Source of the DNA: Selaginella moellendorffii
Taxonomy: Eukaryota > Streptophyta > Lycopodiopsida > Selaginellales > Selaginellaceae
NCBI RefSeq assembly: GCF_000143415.4
Contig: NW_003314262.1
Span: 25,496 to 89,495 of the forward strand
DNA: 64,000 bases
Reading direction: 5' to 3'
A program made the translations under genes and the position numbers. Shown here piece after piece: positions 1-11,756 of the stretch (the stretch's first letter is position 1; every line of letters starts with the position of its first letter). The notes beneath the pieces were generated by a model. It was not told where the DNA came from. It searched no databases and saw nothing but the letters and a program-made list of their open reading frames with translations.

Positions 1-387
1 GGCCACGAGCCAGCGCCAGCTTTAGCTCCAGTTCTTCAAGGTGACGCTCCAGATCGAGCCCCAGCGCCAGCTGCTTTCGTTCACCCTGCTCACAGCCACC
101 CTGCTCATCTAGCTCCAGCGCCTGCTATCCTCGATCATGCTCGCCACCACCATCCAGCTCCAGCAGCAGCAGTGTACCATCATCATCACGGTGATGGAGC
201 TCCTCTGGTTGTTCACCACCATCACCATGGTCACCACCATGGAGGACGCCACAACCACCACCACCACCAGCACCACCAGCACCACCACCATCGTCGTGAA
301 GAAACAGCTGGAAGCTCACACTCGTGGTTCGCACAGCAATGGCACTCTAGGATTCTCCTCAAAGTGTCCTGCCAACACCAGCAATGA
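1..387 (+). CDS. Partial His/Pro-Ala-rich reading frame (3' end)
   Basis: Frame 1 is open from the first base to a TGA at 385-387, so any start lies outside the window. The first 50 codons are Ala-Pro repeats. They are followed by about 45 codons very rich in His (runs of three to five His with Gly and Gln) and a short mixed tail. The composition resembles low-complexity plant cell-wall or metal-binding proteins, but no domain is recognisable. A GTAAGT-like donor at 391-396 lies just after the stop, so the frame could also be an exon fragment. The same bases encode other low-complexity frames on both strands, so coding status is uncertain. Confidence 0.3.
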   Translation, partial: GHEPAPALAPVLQGDAPDRAPAPAAFVHPAHSHPAHLAPAPAILDHARHHHPAPAAAVYHHHHGDGAPLVVHHHHHGHHHGGRHNHHHHQHHQHHHHRREETAGSSHSWFAQQWHSRILLKVSCQHQQ

Positions 388-832
388 CGCGTAAGTCAGC
401 ACAGTACATGCGTTGTCACATGGAAGATTGTGTACAAACAATCTTCAAGGAGATGAAGTTGCAGAGCAAGAAGACAGCATGCTCTTGCTCACGGACAGTG
501 AAGATCACATACAAGGGTCAACTACCAGACTTGGAAGTTATTGCACAGCTGGCTCGGAACATGGACTGGAAAATAGAGCAAGAACCTACCAAGTTTCGAT
601 TTGACTGAGCTATCCTCTAGAGTGACGGGGGAGCAGACGTTAGTGCACCTCCAAAGGCCAGAGAAGTTTCTTGAGACGAAAGGTTTGAGAAAAGGTAACG
701 TACTACTTTTGCTCTCTGTTCTTGCAGGCGCTCAAATCTCAATTTCAATGAGAAGAAGCAGTGCAGGGCATAGCAGCCAGATAAGTTTCTCCAGAGTCAA
801 GCCGGGAATCAAGCAAGTGCAATTGTGAAAGT
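388..832 (+). other. Unassigned stretch with one intron-like segment
   Basis: This stretch holds short open frames without recognisable domains. A segment at about 694-728 starts with GTAACG and ends with a pyrimidine-rich run and CAG, which has the form of a small intron. No coherent protein could be assembled across it. It may be part of the decayed gene that continues into the PPR relic downstream. Confidence 0.25.
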
Positions 833-1355
833 ATGGTCGAAGTCTACACTGCGGCTTGCAACACAGGTTGTTCAACAGGATGGGACGAAGAACAGGATAG
901 GTTGGTCTACCTTGCAAATTGTGAATACAAAGCCATATGCATTCGTCCCAAGCAGCCTCGTGGACTGTGGAACCATCAGAAGTGTTCAGGAGGACAAAGA
1001 AACACGACGTTGGTTGCCTGGAACACGAACATGCACGTCTTCTATCAGATGCAACGAGAAGCTGGCCTGCCTCCAAACGCTGAGACTTTGCATGGAGCAG
1101 CAAAACATTGTTTCCTGGGATATGCCAAGAACAACCTTTGCTCTTGAGTGCTACGAGCAAACTGGCAGCCAAACGCTCAGACTTTTCATGGTGGCGCTCA
1201 AGGCACGTGGCGACTTAGCAGAGAATAGCTCCACTCGCAGATCCGGGAGAGCGGAATCCACTACTCACATGCTTGCTCAGTGTGGAGACATGCCTGCTGC
1301 TCGAGAAGTTTTCCACCCCAAGTTTAGAAGTACTCTGGCGTCACTGTCACGATGA
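833..1355 (+). pseudogene. Degenerate PPR-gene fragment
   Basis: Two overlapping frames (833-1147 and 825-1355) carry pieces of pentatricopeptide repeats. The first has a VAWNTNMHVFYQMQRE-like stretch followed by a Pro-Asn-Ala-x-Thr motif, the usual shape of a repeat boundary. The second ends with MLAQCGDMPAAREVF, a decayed form of the common MYAKCG...A.VF motif. Reading the repeats requires at least one frameshift, and the intervening repeats are not recognisable. PPR proteins bind organellar RNA; this copy cannot encode a working one. It lies about 700 bp upstream of a second, better preserved PPR relic. Confidence 0.5.
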
Positions 1356-2027
1356 CACACTTCTTCTTGCACTACTCATTTGGAGTAACTAGAGAGCGCT
1401 TTACGAAGCATCTGAGAACTGATGTTCACAGGTACTCTAGTTTTTTCACTAGTTCATAGCTTTTTTGTTTTCACAAGATGTAATTTTAATGTGGAGAGGG
1501 TATTAAAAAGTCTTTTGCACATCTCACCTTGGAAGATATTTATCATACTTCCAATTTAGGTGTTTAGGAGCTGCTTGAGAACTAGGAATGGTGCATCAAA
1601 ACTATCACTGAAGGCCAATTTTATGGATCTGAAGAATTTAATAAAAAATGAGAGAAAAGGTTTTCTCCAGTAAACTTTTCGAGAAAAATAACCAAACCCA
1701 AACAAAGAGAAAACAAGCGAAAGGATCTTAGGCGGCACATCATGGTCAAATATTAGAGACAATTGTTGGATCATATATTTATATATGCCGAGACAATACA
1801 AGATCTATGGTGATTGGTCTTTTATATAATTGCAGACTAAGTGCTTGAGTCTTTTGCAAGCCAAAGCTTACTTTAGGTCTCGATAAGATGAATTTACCCT
1901 GCCTGTAACTTTGCTAGACTAATGGTAATTGTTTTTTATTTAAATTTTCGTCTCGCTCTCTGACATTTTTATATACCGAAGAGATTTATAATGCATTGTT
2001 GTCCCACATGTACAATTTATAAAATTT
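1356..2027. other. AT-rich spacer
   Basis: AT-rich sequence with several poly-T and poly-A runs. No conserved reading frame on either strand and no RNA gene seen. Confidence 0.5.
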
Positions 2028-3309
2028 ATGCACGGGAAAAATGGATATGACTTCATGTGTGCAATCTCGCCCGAAAAAAAATTAATAAATCAAGCCCAGA
2101 TAGTCTTTCAATCAATGCCAGAGTGGGATTTGATTGCGTGGAATGGAATGCTTGCCGCATATGCCACAGCTAGGCATTTGGCTGCTACCAAATCCCATTT
2201 CAATTCCATGCCCGAGAGGAGCCTCGTCTCCTTACACAATGCTCTCGGCATTCTTGGTGGCAGGGGAAATGGAGGGAGAAGAGGCGATCAAAGTGGCAGA
2301 GCTCTTCTTCGCCCAAATGCCCAACCGCGACCTCGTCTCTTGCAATGCGATGCTGGACGCGTATGCCAAGAGAGGGCATCTGTGCCGCGTACGTATCCTC
2401 TTCGTCGCCATGCCGGAGCACGACGCCATCACGATCACTACCATGATCCACACGCTCGCTCGGGGATTTGGAATCGGCGCGGTTTCTCTTTGATTCTACC
2501 CCCGTCCGGGACGAGCTGTGTTGGAACGCGATGATCACCGTGTATGCCCAGCTCGGGCATGCCGTCGAAGCGAGAAAGCTATTTGATTCCATGCCCGCCA
2601 AGATCGATTCTTCCTGGAATTCGATGCTCTTGGCTTACATCCAAGATTCAGATCTGGCGAGCGCCGAGGATTTCTTCTTTCGTGCCATGGCCAAGTGGAA
2701 TCTCATCGCCTGCACAGCGATGCTCGCAGCGTATGCCCAAAACGGGCATCTGTCCAAGGCCGAGGAGATCTTCCCGGCGATGGAGGAGGTGAGCTTGGTT
2801 TCCTGGACTGCTATGCTCGACGGATACGCGCGCAATGGATTCTTTCACTCCATGCCGGAGAGAAACTTCGTTGCGTGGAGTGTCATGGCTTCTACGTTTT
2901 CTCGCAAAGAATGCCATCGCCACCTTTCGAGAAAGACGAGCGAATTCTTAGTTTTGGCTGACGTCTCAGTGTGAACTCTCTCCTGGCCTGTTGCGCTCAA
3001 TCCCAGAGCGCTAGCCTTTGCTCGTAAAGAGCGTTCCAGATCTTGAGCTCGATGAGTTGCGATGGTTTACGGCCAGATGAGAGCTCTTTCGTCTCGATCT
3101 TGCTGGCTTGCAGTCGATCCGGCCACGTTGATGCTGCTCGTCGATGCTTTAGCTGCCTAAGCTCGGATTTCTTCGTGGTGTCCAGTAAGAAACTCCATAG
3201 CTGCGTCATTGACACACTATGTCGGGCAGCAGACGCGAGCGAGTTTGTTTTCAGCATGCCTTTCAAGCCAGACTCGGTGGACCTGAGCTCGATTCATCAA
3301 CTGTTGTAA
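2028..3309 (+). pseudogene. Frameshifted PPR pseudogene (PLS-type)
   Basis: A chain of PPR motifs runs through four frames: 2028-2230, 2134-2493, 2468-2974 and 3043-3309. Typical repeats are seen, for example QIVFQSMPEWDLIAWNGMLA, RDLVSCNAMLDAYAKRGH, ARKLFDSMP and AMLAAYAQNGHLSKAEEIF. The order of repeats is collinear, so these are one gene broken by at least three frameshifts plus a shortened repeat near 2840. The last segment (LRPDESSFVSILLACSRSGH) resembles the final repeats before an E domain, but the gene stops at 3307-3309 without a recognisable E or DYW domain. In plants such proteins are imported into plastids or mitochondria for RNA processing. This copy is a pseudogene unless the shifts are assembly errors. 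Confidence 0.75.
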
Positions 3310-4156
3310 GAGATCGAGTGGATCGATCTAAGAGTTTATCGAAGAGCTTTTAGTTACCGGTTGATCCATTCATTGGCATGGCCACCCGACTCGTCCACGG
3401 CTTTGCCAATGCGTGGCCTCTCTTCTGTTTTCTCGAGGCTGGAGCGAATCACCGTGGCTCCCCAGCACTGGAGAGCGTTGGCCACATCGTCCAAGTGTAG
3501 GAGATATTCTTCCTCACTCAGTGGAAACGATCTCTGGAAGAAAATATGTAATTGTTCAGGGTTTAAACTCAAATGTCGCAATGTTTCACCTTGAATGCTT
3601 CTAGAAGTTTCAGGGGAGAGGAGGAAGGTTAGACACTAGATCAAACTTCAAATTTAAATCAATGTTGTTTAGAATTGTGGCAAAATGAGACCTCTCTAAT
3701 CTCAAGAGATTACATTCTTGTCATCATGTCCAGGATTTTATGAGAGTGATCAAAGAGTTTCAAATCACATTAATTTATATATTTTTTAATTTGTGAACAT
3801 GTTTATAATTTATAAAATCTCCAAAAAAAACTTTCTATGATCCAGGACTAAAAGATAAAAAAGTCTAGCCTCCCTAGGCCTCATCTTGAGGTTCCTCACC
3901 CCCAAGCTTTTAAGGTAGGTTAAGTTACTTACCCTAGGTGAATTTTCCCAATGCCTTAATGTAACTGTTGAGCTTTCCTTTGACTTATGTTGACCATGTT
4001 GCTGAAGTTAACAATGCCTCACACATTGAAAAGGTGCCTTAAGAGCCTCCCTTCTAGTACAAAAAACTAACACTTTTATTATGAGTTGAGTTTGGACACA
4101 AAAAAAGCCTAGAAAGTTGGATAGGTGACCTCTGCTAGTGCCTGTGGCAAAGTCAT
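3310..4156. other. Spacer without supported gene
   Basis: 3361-3594 is GC-richer and open in several frames on both strands, but no domain was recognised. From 3600 onward the sequence becomes AT-rich and looks like decayed repeat DNA. Confidence 0.4.
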
Positions 4157-5560
4157 CTATATAAATAGGAAGAGAGTGTAACATAAGGTCAACATCATCA
4201 ACTGCTTAAAGGTTGATAGAGTTCCAAAAGGGAGAACTTGATAAGAAAAAATTCCCCATGACGTGTGAAAATAAGTCTTAAGCTGGTCCTCTTTTGCAAT
4301 TTGAATTTGGTTATAACTTGAAAACCCATCCATAAAACTGTGTACTTCCTTTCCTGCCATCACATCAAGAATAGTATATACACAGAGTCAGGACCTTGCT
4401 TACTTCTAAGCTTCCATTAGCTTTAAGTACTAGCACTCCAATTAGCAACCTCCACCAGCTAAATATAGTTGAATTGAATCTCTTGCTTGATAAGAGGCTT
4501 AAGAACAAGATTGATCTGGTGAGCTGGTTGTTGAATCAGTATTGCATTAGTCTTGAGTAGAATATGGTGCATGATAACATCAGGATCTACACCTTTCAAG
4601 TCCTTATAACTCCACACAAACATGTCTAAAAACTCCTTGGATAAAGCCTCCACAGATTTGTGCTTCTCAGAAACGATCTTCTATGTGCCTCGTAGAAACA
4701 AAAATTGGGGACTAATATGGCACTGAATACACCATTGGTTGCCAAGCCTGCATACTTGATAATACCGGAGCCAGTGGTGGTGGCCACTGAGGTGAATTGT
4801 GATAACTAGGAGGCACAGCAGTCTGATGGGAAACCACATCCTTGACCTCATGGTCTATAGTAACTGTTCACATGATAAGCTAGAAAAAATTCCAGAGGCA
4901 AGCCATCCTGTTGGTAAATAGACGTTTTTGCAACTAGGTCTGAGACTGTCGAGGTAACCACCGAGTTTATAGGAATGTGTTCCTATCCAAGTCATGTTGA
5001 TGCCAATCAAGCTAGCAGCTTCTCTCTCTTGACCTTTGTCTATGGTAGTGAGAACGTCCTGCATGCAAATTTCCAATGATGATGTTGATTTCTGATGCAC
5101 TGAGAATATAAAGATAGAGGAAGATGATCCCATCTCGATCAAGTACTTTGGCTCTTGAGTTTCTGCCTCTAATGTCACAGCCTTCACTATAGTTGGTTTG
5201 TTGTAATGTACTTTCTGAGCCAGATCAGGATGCAACACATGAATGTAGGTTCATTTTCAGATATACATCTAGAAGCCCTTAGAGACTCTTGCGGTTGCTG
5301 ACAGATAAAATCAAGCTTTGCCATCACATGATCTTTGCTCTCTAGCATCTCAAAACGAGTAAGGAAAAGCTTTGTGAGAGACTCAAAGTTAACCGCCTGT
5401 TGTTGTGTGAGCTGCCACAAGAGAGCCTCACCAGAAAGTGACAAGCAGAAGTATGCCACCTGTGAGTCCTCCATCGCTGCTAGAAATGATTTCACACTTT
5501 CCAAATGCAGCCTAGGTCTTCCTCCAATTCTCCTATGAATTTAGGGAGGTTTGCTACTAT
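4157..5560 (-). mobile_element. Decayed minus-strand Ty3/Gypsy element (D)
   Basis: Reading the minus strand from right to left gives retrotransposon domains in the expected order. 5504-5187 has a Gag-like stretch (AYFCLSLSGEALLW then LTKLFLTRFE). 4653-4459 has the region before reverse transcriptase (MFVWSYKDLKGVDPDVIMHH). 4363-4157 has an RT segment (SFMDGFSSYNQIQIA, then VLPFGTLSTF). Stops and frameshifts separate all of them, and the catalytic YxDD motif, RNase H and integrase are not found. No LTRs could be paired. It is an old relic, unrelated in sequence to elements A and B. Confidence 0.7.
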
Positions 5561-6633
5561 GGCATCAAGAGCATTTTATTGTCTCAGGGCTGCCATCGCT
5601 TTTGTCCTTCTTTTCCTTGCAAGCAGCAAAGAGTAGATTTCTTGAAATGTTTATCGGTTTTGGAGCAAGTTGACTCCAGTACAGAAAAGCACACCCTCCC
5701 CCTCAGCGTCCCAGGGCAGTTCATGAATTTCTGTATACATGCAAGCTCTAATCCATCTTTCAACCCTCAAATACCCTCTAAATTCCCAAATCTGCCTGCA
5801 CCAATCTAATCCCCTGAGTCACAAAGATCCCTTAACTCAAGATCCATACCTCTCAATGTAATGGTTGTTTAATGTAGCAAAAAGCAAGCTAGGTAGTGAT
5901 CACAAGAGGCCAAAGACATACACACCACTGAAAATGTCTCCCAAAAGGACACAAACTGTTACCCTAATCCCTCTCTTTCTCCCCTTTTATTTCCCTTTTC
6001 TTCTGTTCTCCCAAAAGGACACAAAGTGTTACTTTAGTCCCTCTATTTCTCCTATTTTGCACCGTACATCATCAAGATCTCTCCATATCACTCTTGAATT
6101 TGCTAAGCAAAATTTCAGTACCCTTAAAATGTAAATGTGGTCACAACCATTAAAAATATTTTAAACAGGTGGCTGCATTGTGACTGTCGATTTCAAGCAC
6201 CACCACTCATATTATTCAAAGTTTTTGCAACAAAATATTCTCCTTTGACTGAAAAACTTAAAACTTACATATTGAAAATGCCAAAAAGAACCCCTACAAT
6301 GCACATACATCTTTGGGTTAAGAGTGTCCAATTAGGAAAGGGGAAAAATGTTTTGCTTGAATTCATTTCCTGCAATGACTAAAAATATCTATTTATCTAT
6401 CTATCTCCATCTCTTATAAACACAACACCTTAAAGAGATCTTAATTTCAGAATTATATACCTGATCATATGCCATGAAGTGCCATAGTGAAAACCTATAT
6501 TTTCTGAGTGCTCAAGACGATGCACTGACTTTGAAACAAGACCAATCAAGTCTGACAAGGTTCTTTAGTTATTTCACTAACCTGGATAATTTGCATCAGA
6601 AATTTTCAAGACTGGATTTGACTATGTGCAAGC
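5561..6633. other. Repeat-derived spacer
   Basis: No gene is supported. A short segment reading CCCAAAAGGACACAAA occurs twice, near 5940 and 6009, with similar flanks, a small direct duplication of about 70-bp period. A short ATCT run lies near 6390-6410. Confidence 0.4.
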
Positions 6634-6924
6634 TTGTCGTGTTTGTGGGTGATCATGTACTGTGCTGATATAGATTTTGCTGTAACTTTGCAAAGCCATG
6701 ATATTTGCGCAACCGTGCCAAGACCGCAAGTACAAATAAAACATATCTCAACATTCTGGCTTAAAACGAGGAAGCCATCCTTTGTGAATTTTGCCACTTC
6801 TTCACCAGAGTATTGTCACTCTCCAGAAGAGAAGGCTGCTCCCAACGACACACACAGTCGAGAAGGTATTTTTGTAACGAATTCTCATCACAGTAGACAA
6901 GAGCCACAAAGACGTCGTCGAGAC

Positions 6925-7056
6925 ATGAATGAGCAATCAGAGAAGATCCAAAACGCTGTGCTAAAGACAATAGAGGAAGGGAAGTACCTGACGGGCGATC
7001 TGGGAGGCAACGCTGGCACAACCGAGTACACGAATGCTGTTTGCGAGAAGCTATAG
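6925..7056 (+). pseudogene. C-terminal exon remnant of NAD-isocitrate dehydrogenase
   Basis: The last 43 codons before the TAG at 7054-7056 match the C-terminus of the catalytic-type subunit of NAD-dependent isocitrate dehydrogenase, a mitochondrial TCA-cycle enzyme. The key stretches are KIQNAVLKTIEEGKYLTGDL and GG-N-x-GTTEYTNAVCEKL. An AG at about 6920 could be the splice acceptor of this terminal exon. The open frame continues upstream to 6634, but that part shows nothing of the enzyme, and no NADP/isocitrate-binding exon lies nearby. Most likely an orphaned last exon moved here by duplication; an alternative is a gene with long upstream introns extending into unrecognised sequence. Confidence 0.55.
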
Positions 7057-7436
7057 GAAGAGTGACGACGAAAGGGAAAACAAATCAAGGAAGCGAACGA
7101 AGGAACGAACCTGTGCGCGTTGCTCATTACGACGTTAGGCTCTCCGGTGGCTTCGTTTTCATCCTCTCGCCCAAGACAAGTTTTACAGTAAGATCGATTT
7201 CCAGGCTCGCGATGTCTCTATTGACAGAAGACCGTTTCTCTCTCTTTTTTTCTTCTTCTGATGACTCGAATGAATAAAACTGGTGAAGCAAAGTTTGCAG
7301 ACAAATAAATTTTTACGAAAGAACTTCGAGAAGAAAATAGGAAATTCTTTGAGCTTAAGAAGATCGAAGGTAGAAAGAAATTTCTGCCCTGGATCGGAAA
7401 ATCCGGTTGTTAGAAACAAAGATTTTACCTTTGGTG

Positions 7437-7442
7437 CATGCA
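7437..7442 (+). promoter_or_regulatory. RY-type motif upstream of the oleosin
   Basis: CATGCA inside GCATGCAA lies 145 bp upstream of the oleosin ATG. RY motifs are the binding sites of B3 factors of the ABI3/FUS3/LEC2 class and are typical of seed oleosin promoters. Six bases can occur by chance, so the role is inferred from position. Confidence 0.35.
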
Positions 7443-7586
7443 ATCCTCCGTGTGAGCCACAGGCTGCCAGCTGCTACGCCCATGCCAGCCCCAAATCCAA
7501 ATAAAAAACCAATGGATCTCCTCTTCTTTCCCACACAGCTCCAATTCTCCATCTCCAGTCCATCAATCACAAGCTCTTCGATCGCC

Positions 7587-7937
7587 ATGGCCTCCAACTA
7601 CAGCGATCTCGCCAAGTCCAGATCCAATGATTCCGGCATCACGCTCCAGCATCTCAAGCAGCGATCGCCCTCGGCACGCCGCGTTCTTGGCATCCTGGCG
7701 ATCCTGGCGGTGGGAGCGATGGCGCTGGGGGGTGGCGCCGTGGCACTCTTGCTCATCTCGCCGATACTCCTCTTTTTTAGTCCTATCCTGGTGCCGCTGG
7801 CGGTCCTGGCGGCGATGGCGACGGGGGCGGCAGTGGCATTCATCGCTTTCGTGGCGGCCAGTACCTGGATCTATAGGTATGCCAGAGGCGGGCGGCCGGT
7901 TGGATCAAAGAGCCTGGATGCAGTGAAGACCCGCTGA
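7587..7937 (+). CDS. Oleosin (lipid-droplet protein), 116 aa
   Basis: Oleosins coat lipid droplets and keep them from fusing. They insert a long hydrophobic hairpin into the monolayer and leave both termini in the cytosol. The ATG at 7587 (context ATCGCCATGG) is chosen because the frame upstream has no ATG. Residues 1-32 are polar and basic. Residues 33-93 form an uninterrupted hydrophobic region, with the diagnostic proline knot P-x5-SP-x3-P at residues 59-70 (Pro59, Ser65-Pro66, Pro70) placed centrally. Residues 94-116 are a very short basic tail. Most seed oleosins have a longer amphipathic C-terminus, so this is a minimal form, as known from non-seed plants and pollen/U-type oleosins. The gene is intronless, GC-rich and isolated between AT-rich deserts. 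Identification is secure from the proline knot and hydropathy. Confidence 0.92.
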   Translation: MASNYSDLAKSRSNDSGITLQHLKQRSPSARRVLGILAILAVGAMALGGGAVALLLISPILLFFSPILVPLAVLAAMATGAAVAFIAFVAASTWIYRYARGGRPVGSKSLDAVKTR

Positions 7938-10900
7938 TGGAAAAGGCTTAGTGACAAGTACTCGTTCCCTTTAGCTCCCGCCCAATGTTTTAAAATAAAA
8001 GTTATAAATTATTTCTGGTTTGCTTAGGCACTAGGATAGTAGTGAATATACTTAGGATATATTTAAATGTTCTAGAATATTTTACCATCTAACGGTTATT
8101 ATTTATTTAGATTAATTTTTATTTATAATTTATAAACATGTTTTTAATTTAGAATTTTTTTTAGTATATTCTTCTTTATATCATTAGTTTATATGCAATA
8201 AGATTAATCTTGTGTTTATAAATTATAAACATGCTTATAAATATAAACTTTATTTGATCAATTAATAATACTACTATTAAGTATTAAGTGTTGTTACATG
8301 AAATGTGTAGTAACTTATTATTATTTGTTAATGGTAAAATTGAGATTTCATTAAAAAAATGTTTTGGCTAATGGATTTGAAAAATAAATATGATATCAGG
8401 CATGGGTAATTGAGAAGAAAATTTTATAATTTTTTTTTCTAAAAGTGAGTTTTGTATAGTAATGAATATATGATTGTATACACATAATTATTTTTTTGAT
8501 TACTATATAAAAAATTGAAATATGATTATGTATATACTCAAAAAATATGACATCACCACAAATTTAGCAAAGGTTTTACACAAGTATGCAACATAGGTTT
8601 TACACAAGCAAAATTCATAAGCAATCTGTGGAAAAATGGGATGAGAAGCACCACACCAAAATTAAGGTATTAAATAAGAGTTTTCTGTCTTGTCACAACA
8701 TCACACATTACAATAGTGCTTAGTTAATGTTTTCTTGGTTATGGCTGCTAACTTCTGTTCTTTTAACAGACATACAAATGTTAATTTCTATATAAATTAG
8801 CCATAAGTATATATGTAACTTTGTTCCTTTTATCAATCTTCACTAAAGTGTTGTATGCAATTTTCCCAACCTACACATCTTTCTATTTCTTACACATGCT
8901 CAAAATGGTAGTTTAGGTTATACAAGTTGGCTCTAGAGACATAGATTTTAACACTATCATTGCATTATCCAAATGATTTTACTCATCCTAAAAGATCAAT
9001 CACTCCATAATAGTACTCACATCCAAGATAAATTTTATATTTTATCTCCATTGCATACAAATACTCATTTCCTTGTTTCACAAGCCCAATGATTGAGAGA
9101 AATATAAAGCTATCAGAATGAAGACCAAGATCTTACATGCTGTGAAAGCTTTTAAACATGGAGGTAGTGTCTTCTTAGCCATTGTATCCACTGTCCAGGC
9201 CACAAGATCTTTCAATGGCATCAAGTCAATAATCTATTGAGTTAAGACCACGCTTCCAACTTTGTAGTAAAAGTCCACTATGACTTGGATTCTCTCTAGT
9301 TCAGAGCAACAAATCTCTACGTAAGCTCTTCATCCCTATTGCTAGGCCCCAATACTGCTGCAAACTTTGAGTCCCCACTGTTGCTTTTGTTGCTTTGAGT
9401 TGCCTAACAGTGCAAAGCTATGCCTCACTCCAGTGCCACTAGTTTCACAAAACCTATATCTATCTCCTTGCTTTCTTCTTTAGTAGCAAAACTCAAGCAT
9501 ACATTGAGAGTAGTCATATAACTTTGTGAATTTAGTATATAACCTTTGGATTGCATGGCTTGAAGTAGTTCTAATGTTATATCATATTACTCATCCTCAA
9601 GTGGATTTCTCGCATAACCCCAAGAACATAGAGATGGTGAGTTTAGCCCGTGGTATCCAAAATACTCTCAAAGATCTAACTTGCCCCACTAGAAAATATC
9701 ATGAATCTTGCTGATATATAAAAAAAAATTGATATAAAGTTGGAATTTACATAGCAGAAAAAATTGCATATGTCTGGACTTTTATATGGTAAGCACTAAA
9801 GCATGCCCATGCATAAAAAAATTGTTATGTTCAAAATATTATTTTGTAAGTCATAAATATATATTACAACAATTTAAGCACATATATGCCTTTTTTCATA
9901 TATTTTGGAGGCTACCATAAGTTTTTGCATGGCTGCTTACCCCAGGTATACCTCCCCTCAGGAGGTGTACTTCCCCTCAAAGTATTTCTTTAGATGCTTG
10001 AGGCATCAAGCGCAATAGTTTTTTTGTGAGTAAATAGATCTTGTTATAGTTGTGATAGTTTCATAAATTTCTTGTGTTTTAATCATCTGAAAAGTGTTTT
10101 TCATTACTTTCACCAAGGAAATAGCCCCAAGCACACAATGATGATGAGTTTAGCTTGTGGTATCTAGAAGACACTCAAAATCCAACTAGTGTGTTCTATT
10201 TCCTTGTATGAATTAAAATACATTTTAAAATAATATTAATATTTATATAAATTAATATATATATATACAAAAGAGGTAATAAAAGAAATAATAAACTAAA
10301 TAAATCTATAAATATGTTCCTAGTTTGGATTAAGCTTTTCACCATAATTTTAGCTATGGAGAATGTGGAATTATTGGGCATAAAGAGTGAATGATAACTC
10401 TCAATTACAAAATTACAATCAAACAGTATGTAAGGTATGAACTAGTTTTAGGTATATCTTTTATTACTAAGTAACATGTCTTTCCACAAATCTTTCTATG
10501 CAAGTTTATATATGCTACATAAATTAATGGCTAATGGGCTTCTCCCAAACATCAAGTTGCTTGTTGAGGAGATTGGAATCTCTTGGATTTTTTAGTTAGG
10601 TTGCTTGCTAAGGAGATTGAAATTGATTAGTTTCTTTAGTTAGTGCCTCTTGTTCATAATGTAAAATCAGGCATAACTTCTGTACTTCACTGAAATAATA
10701 TATTAAACAAATACCTTTTATTACCAAAACATACATTTATAAGTTATAGTGACTTTAATCTTTCTCAGGCACTCTAGACCAATAAGCCACTACTTTGATT
10801 GGTGTGGAGGGTAGGGAGGTTTGCCTCTGAGCAGCAAATTGAAACAGGGGGACCTTAATGTTTGGGTTTAGCTTTATAGGTTAATGATCTTGGGAAAAAA

Positions 10901-11276
10901 ACCAATTGCCCCTCTATAATTAATATATATACATATCCTATCCTATGGTTCATTGCCATAAAGGACCAAGAACAAAAGGATATAAAACATGTAATAATAA
11001 TATAAAACCATATTTGACTCTAATATCTAATATAATGTGAACTTCTTACTTGTTTATCTTATATTTGTTTATAAATATATAAAATGTAATGTCCAATAAA
11101 CTAATCCTCCAAAAATTATGTATGTATAGAGGCTAAAACACTTCGTATAAAGAGATCAAGAACAATTAGCACCACTTACAGATCTACTAATATCTCCTCC
11201 TAATGTTCCTCCAGATCTTGGCCCATCCACTAGAGAATCTTGACTATCTTTTATCATTCCGAGAAGAGGGGATGAT
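7938..11276. other. AT-rich desert without genes
   Basis: About 3.3 kb of AT-rich sequence with no conserved reading frame on either strand. It contains a palindromic AT-rich repeat at about 8193-8250 that recurs in inverted orientation near 54860, and two diverged direct copies of a segment of about 70 bp near 9620-9690 and 10122-10190. A small hairpin with GTATACCTCC / GGAGGTGTAC arms lies near 9945-9970. The character is that of decayed transposon DNA. Confidence 0.5.
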
Positions 11277-11756
11277 ATGAGGTCCAAGTGTACAAGTATG
11301 ATGCCATATACTAATATTAGTGTAGTGAGATTGTTTTCAATTCAAACCACTCACTCATATATATTAGCTAGGGTTTTTGAGCTAATTAATATGTATATTT
11401 CTATATTCCATTTCCATATTCTATGCATTCATGCCAAACCTTATAAACTTGCGATCCAACTTGCCACAACACATGATATGGTCCCTTCCACTGAGTAAAA
11501 AGCTCTTTAGACAAACCATGTACTGTAAGATTAGGAAAATAGATTAATACTAAATCACTTATTTTGTACTCCATATGTGGATGACGATGGGAGTTATAGC
11601 GTTGTTGTTGTCCCACTTGTATATGGCTCAAGTGTTTAGTAGATTGTGCTTAGATTAGTGGAAGAATGCTTGTCAAATATTAATCCCAAGATTTAACATC
11701 GACAACTCATGGCAATTACGAAGATAAACTCAATTCTATTAGTAGTATCAGATCAT
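11277..11756 (-). mobile_element. Element C, left part: minus-strand Gypsy integrase C-terminus
   Basis: On the minus strand 11631-11401 encodes a Gypsy integrase C-terminal region (YKISDLVLIYFPNLTVHGLS, then LFTQWKGPYHVL). The W-KGPY match is the GPY/F motif. The rest of the same integrase lies on the minus strand at 26.7-26.9 kb, beyond element A. The 5-bp sequence ATCAT at 11752-11756 is repeated at 26653-26657, so this is host DNA split by the insertion of element A. Stops elsewhere show that C was already old. Confidence 0.7.

Noticed and set aside
3354-3594. Overlapping 75-codon frames on both strands after the PPR relic
   Set aside because: No domain, no continuation through splicing, and both strands are equally open.
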